Shown: positions 5,078 to 7,828 of the stretch, in pieces
Position numbering within the stretch: position 1 is the first letter of the stretch
Layout: every line of letters begins with the position of its first letter
Assembly: GCA_903873545.1 (NCBI GenBank)
Contig: CAIQPA010000538.1
Coordinates: forward strand, 1 to 7,828
DNA from: an uncultured delta proteobacterium
GTDB taxonomy: Bacteria > Myxococcota_A > Bradymonadia > REDH01
Length of the DNA stretch: 7,828 nucleotides
Direction: 5' to 3'
The notes under the pieces: generated by a model
What the model was told of the DNA's origin: nothing
The model's database searches: none
Seen by the model: only the letters and a program-made list of their open reading frames with translations
Translations under genes and position numbers: made by a program

Positions 5078-6480
5078 TAGAACATGTGGACCTGGCTCAG
5101 CCACTGCCCCTTGTCCGACACCTTCGGGTTCTCCGAGGTCTCGTAACGGTAGAGGATGTCGAACTGCAGGCCAGCGTAGGGGTTGAACTCGACACCCGCC
5201 ATCACCCGGCTCTTTGCGTTCTCCGTGAGCGCCAGATCGGGGTCTACCCACTCGTAGCGGACCTTGGGCGAGAGACCGGTGAAGCCCTGCCACTGCAGCT
5301 CGTGGAAGGCCGCCAGCTGCTTCACGGTCGCGCCGCTCTCGCTCTGGTTGCGCGTGTCGCTGCGGTAGTCGAGTTCGCCCATGTAGATGAGCGGGAAGAG
5401 GCTGAGCGCCCACATCGGCCCCGCGGCAAACTCGGTCGTGTCGTCGGCCTTCCGCTTGCCGTAGTGCATCGTCCCACCGGCGGTGAAGTTCATGCCCCGC
5501 CAGCCGCCCTGCGCCGTCACGCCGTTCGCATCGAAGTTGGTTTTGAGCTCGCCCGGCCAGCTCTCCACCCCCTCATGCCAGAGCATCACATTGCTCCAGC
5601 TCTCGTAGTAGGCGTGACCCCACTCCACGCCGAAAGCCTGCCGGTTCTGGTCGAAGCCGGTGTCGCGGCGGGTGTAGGCGGTGTGGTCGGGGATACGCCA
5701 ACCGTAGGGCTGGAAGAAGCGACCGGCTCTCACATACTGGCTGCCCGGCAGGTCGTGGAGCATGACGAAGGTCTCGCGCACCCAGGCCCGCTTCTCCGCC
5801 GCACTCGCATAGGTCTCACCATCGGGGAGGAGCTTCTGGCCCTGCACGCCGAGGTCGAGATAGGCGGTCAGATTGGAGGCGGGGTGGTAGGCGCCGTAGA
5901 CCTCGAACTCCATCGGGAAGGTCGCCGACTCCGCTACGGTCCCACGCTCGAGCCCCGAGGGCTTCGTCTCCTGCGTGGTCACGTTCATGATCCGGATGTC
6001 GGTGCCGAGCTGGTACCGAGGCGCAGGGTCGATGTCGCCATACCGATCGGCGATCTCGCGGTGCTGCACCTCGCCCGGCCACCAGCCGCCGTTCCAGGCG
6101 CCGAACATGTCGAACCCGCCCTCCGATGGCTCACCCTCGCGGAGGAAGCGGGCCGGGTTGGCGCGCTCGCCGGGACGGGGCCCGAACATGGGCAGCACCT
6201 CCTCGCCGTAGAAGGAGCCCAGCGGCGTGCGCATGCCACCGCCCGACGGGTTCACGTGGCAGCCCTGGCAGTCGAGCGTGCAGCGGCGGTCGGCCTTGTC
6301 TGGGTTGAGCCAGCCCGTGGGCTCCACGTGACAGGTGTTGCAGGCATGCGCCGAACTCACCGCATACATCGGGGTTGCAGCGGCGGGGGAAGCCCACCCA
6401 AGGAGCGCTGCAGCGGCCGTGAGACAGACCAGCCCAAGGAGGACCAACGGGCGCGAAAACCAAACGGGAGCCAGACGCAT
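5074..6480 (-). CDS. Diheme c-type cytochrome fused to outer-membrane beta-barrel
   Basis: This is a secreted 468-residue protein. A signal peptide (1-35) ends at ASPAAA before TPMYA. Two covalent heme sites follow: CNTCH (47-51) and CQGCH (71-75), the latter continuing as VNPSGGGMRTPLGSFYG, a motif seen in multiheme cytochromes of related bacteria. Cys67, four residues before the second site, is an extra unpaired cysteine; His45 is a possible distal ligand. From about residue 155 to the end the protein lacks cysteines and shows alternating, aromatic-rich strands (for example EFEVYGAYHP, YVRAGRFFQPYGWRIPDHTA). It ends in HMFY, a terminal aromatic as in BAM-assembled barrels. I infer a periplasmic or in-barrel diheme domain on an outer-membrane porin, comparable in plan to Cyc2-type fusions but with two hemes. 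I cannot assign a substrate. A GAGAGAGG ribosome site precedes the ATG by eight bases. Confidence 0.82.
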   Translation of the reverse strand: MRLAPVWFSRPLVLLGLVCLTAAAALLGWASPAAATPMYAVSSAHACNTCHVEPTGWLNPDKADRRCTLDCQGCHVNPSGGGMRTPLGSFYGEEVLPMFGPRPGERANPARFLREGEPSEGGFDMFGAWNGGWWPGEVQHREIADRYGDIDPAPRYQLGTDIRIMNVTTQETKPSGLERGTVAESATFPMEFEVYGAYHPASNLTAYLDLGVQGQKLLPDGETYASAAEKRAWVRETFVMLHDLPGSQYVRAGRFFQPYGWRIPDHTAYTRRDTGFDQNRQAFGVEWGHAYYESWSNVMLWHEGVESWPGELKTNFDANGVTAQGGWRGMNFTAGGTMHYGKRKADDTTEFAAGPMWALSLFPLIYMGELDYRSDTRNQSESGATVKQLAAFHELQWQGFTGLSPKVRYEWVDPDLALTENAKSRVMAGVEFNPYAGLQFDILYRYETSENPKVSDKGQWLSQVHMFY

Positions 6481-6658
6481 GGGCGAGACCTCTCTCAGAC
6501 ATCCAAGTGGCCCTTAGCATTCCATGCATCGGGCAAAAAGCGCAACGGTGTTCGAAGATGTGACCATCCTCACCGGCTCTGCTAGCGGCCCCGCGACGGA
6601 CCGGTTCGGACCGCCATGCCGGCGCCCATCGCCCGCCCCTCATGCCCGCAGCGAGCCC
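6481..6658. other. Divergent intergenic region, promoters not resolved
   Basis: The 178 bp between the leftward diheme-barrel gene and the rightward methyltransferase gene must hold start signals for both. It has a locally A/T-richer stretch (about 6513-6560). The heptamer CGGACCG occurs twice with a ten-base period at 6597-6603 and 6607-6613. I see no convincing -35/-10 pair, riboswitch or small gene here. Confidence 0.4.
6489..6496 (-). promoter_or_regulatory. Ribosome binding site of the diheme-barrel gene
   Basis: GAGAGAGG on the minus strand lies eight bases before the ATG at 6478-6480 and supports this start, which also gives an intact signal peptide. Confidence 0.7.

Positions 6659-7828
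<1,170 letters not shown>

Noticed and set aside
6501..6560. Sigma-70 promoter for the diheme-barrel gene (minus strand TTGCGC and TAAGGG-like boxes)
   Set aside because: No pairing of boxes gives both acceptable spacing and more than a marginal match, so I left the region without a promoter call.
5086..6585. 499-codon open frame on the plus strand, antisense to the diheme-barrel gene
   Set aside because: The minus-strand frame has a signal peptide, two heme motifs, a good ribosome site and a barrel-like C-terminus. The plus frame is low-complexity and has no recognisable domain.

Overview
The window is GC-rich (roughly two-thirds G+C by eye) and densely coded. It has several lipobox lipoproteins with Asp-Thr-Gly and poly-Gly linkers, MopE-type calcium-motif repeats, small CxxCH cytochromes and a heme protein with a beta-barrel. 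This combination suggests a Gram-negative bacterium of the former Deltaproteobacteria, most likely Myxococcota or a relative such as Bradymonadota. That placement is inferred from protein style, not from a marker gene.

Layout, left to right. (1) 1-255 (+) is the 3' end of a DUF1801-family protein; its stop shares a CTAG tetranucleotide with the stop of the next gene. (2) 252-3972 (-) is a four-gene leftward block. In transcription order it holds a membrane-anchored metallo-beta-lactamase-fold protein whose metal ligands are nearly all replaced, an SDR-family protein without the YxxxK catalytic pair, a short Cys-rich lipoprotein, and a large Cys-rich lipoprotein with a poly-Gly/DTG linker and MopE-like repeats. 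The first two overlap by GTGA. The second and third overlap by 20 bp if the third uses its upstream GTG start. The fourth is separated by 82-94 bp. (3) 3973-4081 is a divergent intergenic region with several tiled inverted repeats. (4) 4082-5064 (+) holds two monoheme c-type cytochrome lipoproteins 8 bp apart. (5) 5074-6480 (-), convergent with them, encodes a secreted protein with two N-terminal CxxCH sites followed by a probable outer-membrane beta-barrel. (6) 6659-7828 (+) is an RlmI-type 23S rRNA methyltransferase that runs off the window.

The most interesting part is the heme neighbourhood at 4082-6480. Two lipid-anchored monoheme cytochromes face a diheme cytochrome-barrel fusion, an architecture that recalls fused cytochrome-porins such as Cyc2. 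It could be an outer-membrane electron conduit or a redox sensor, but no substrate can be read from the sequence. Second is the leftward operon, where two translationally coupled proteins have both lost the catalytic residues that define their folds. Apart from the methyltransferase and perhaps the SDR, every complete gene here encodes an exported or membrane-anchored protein.
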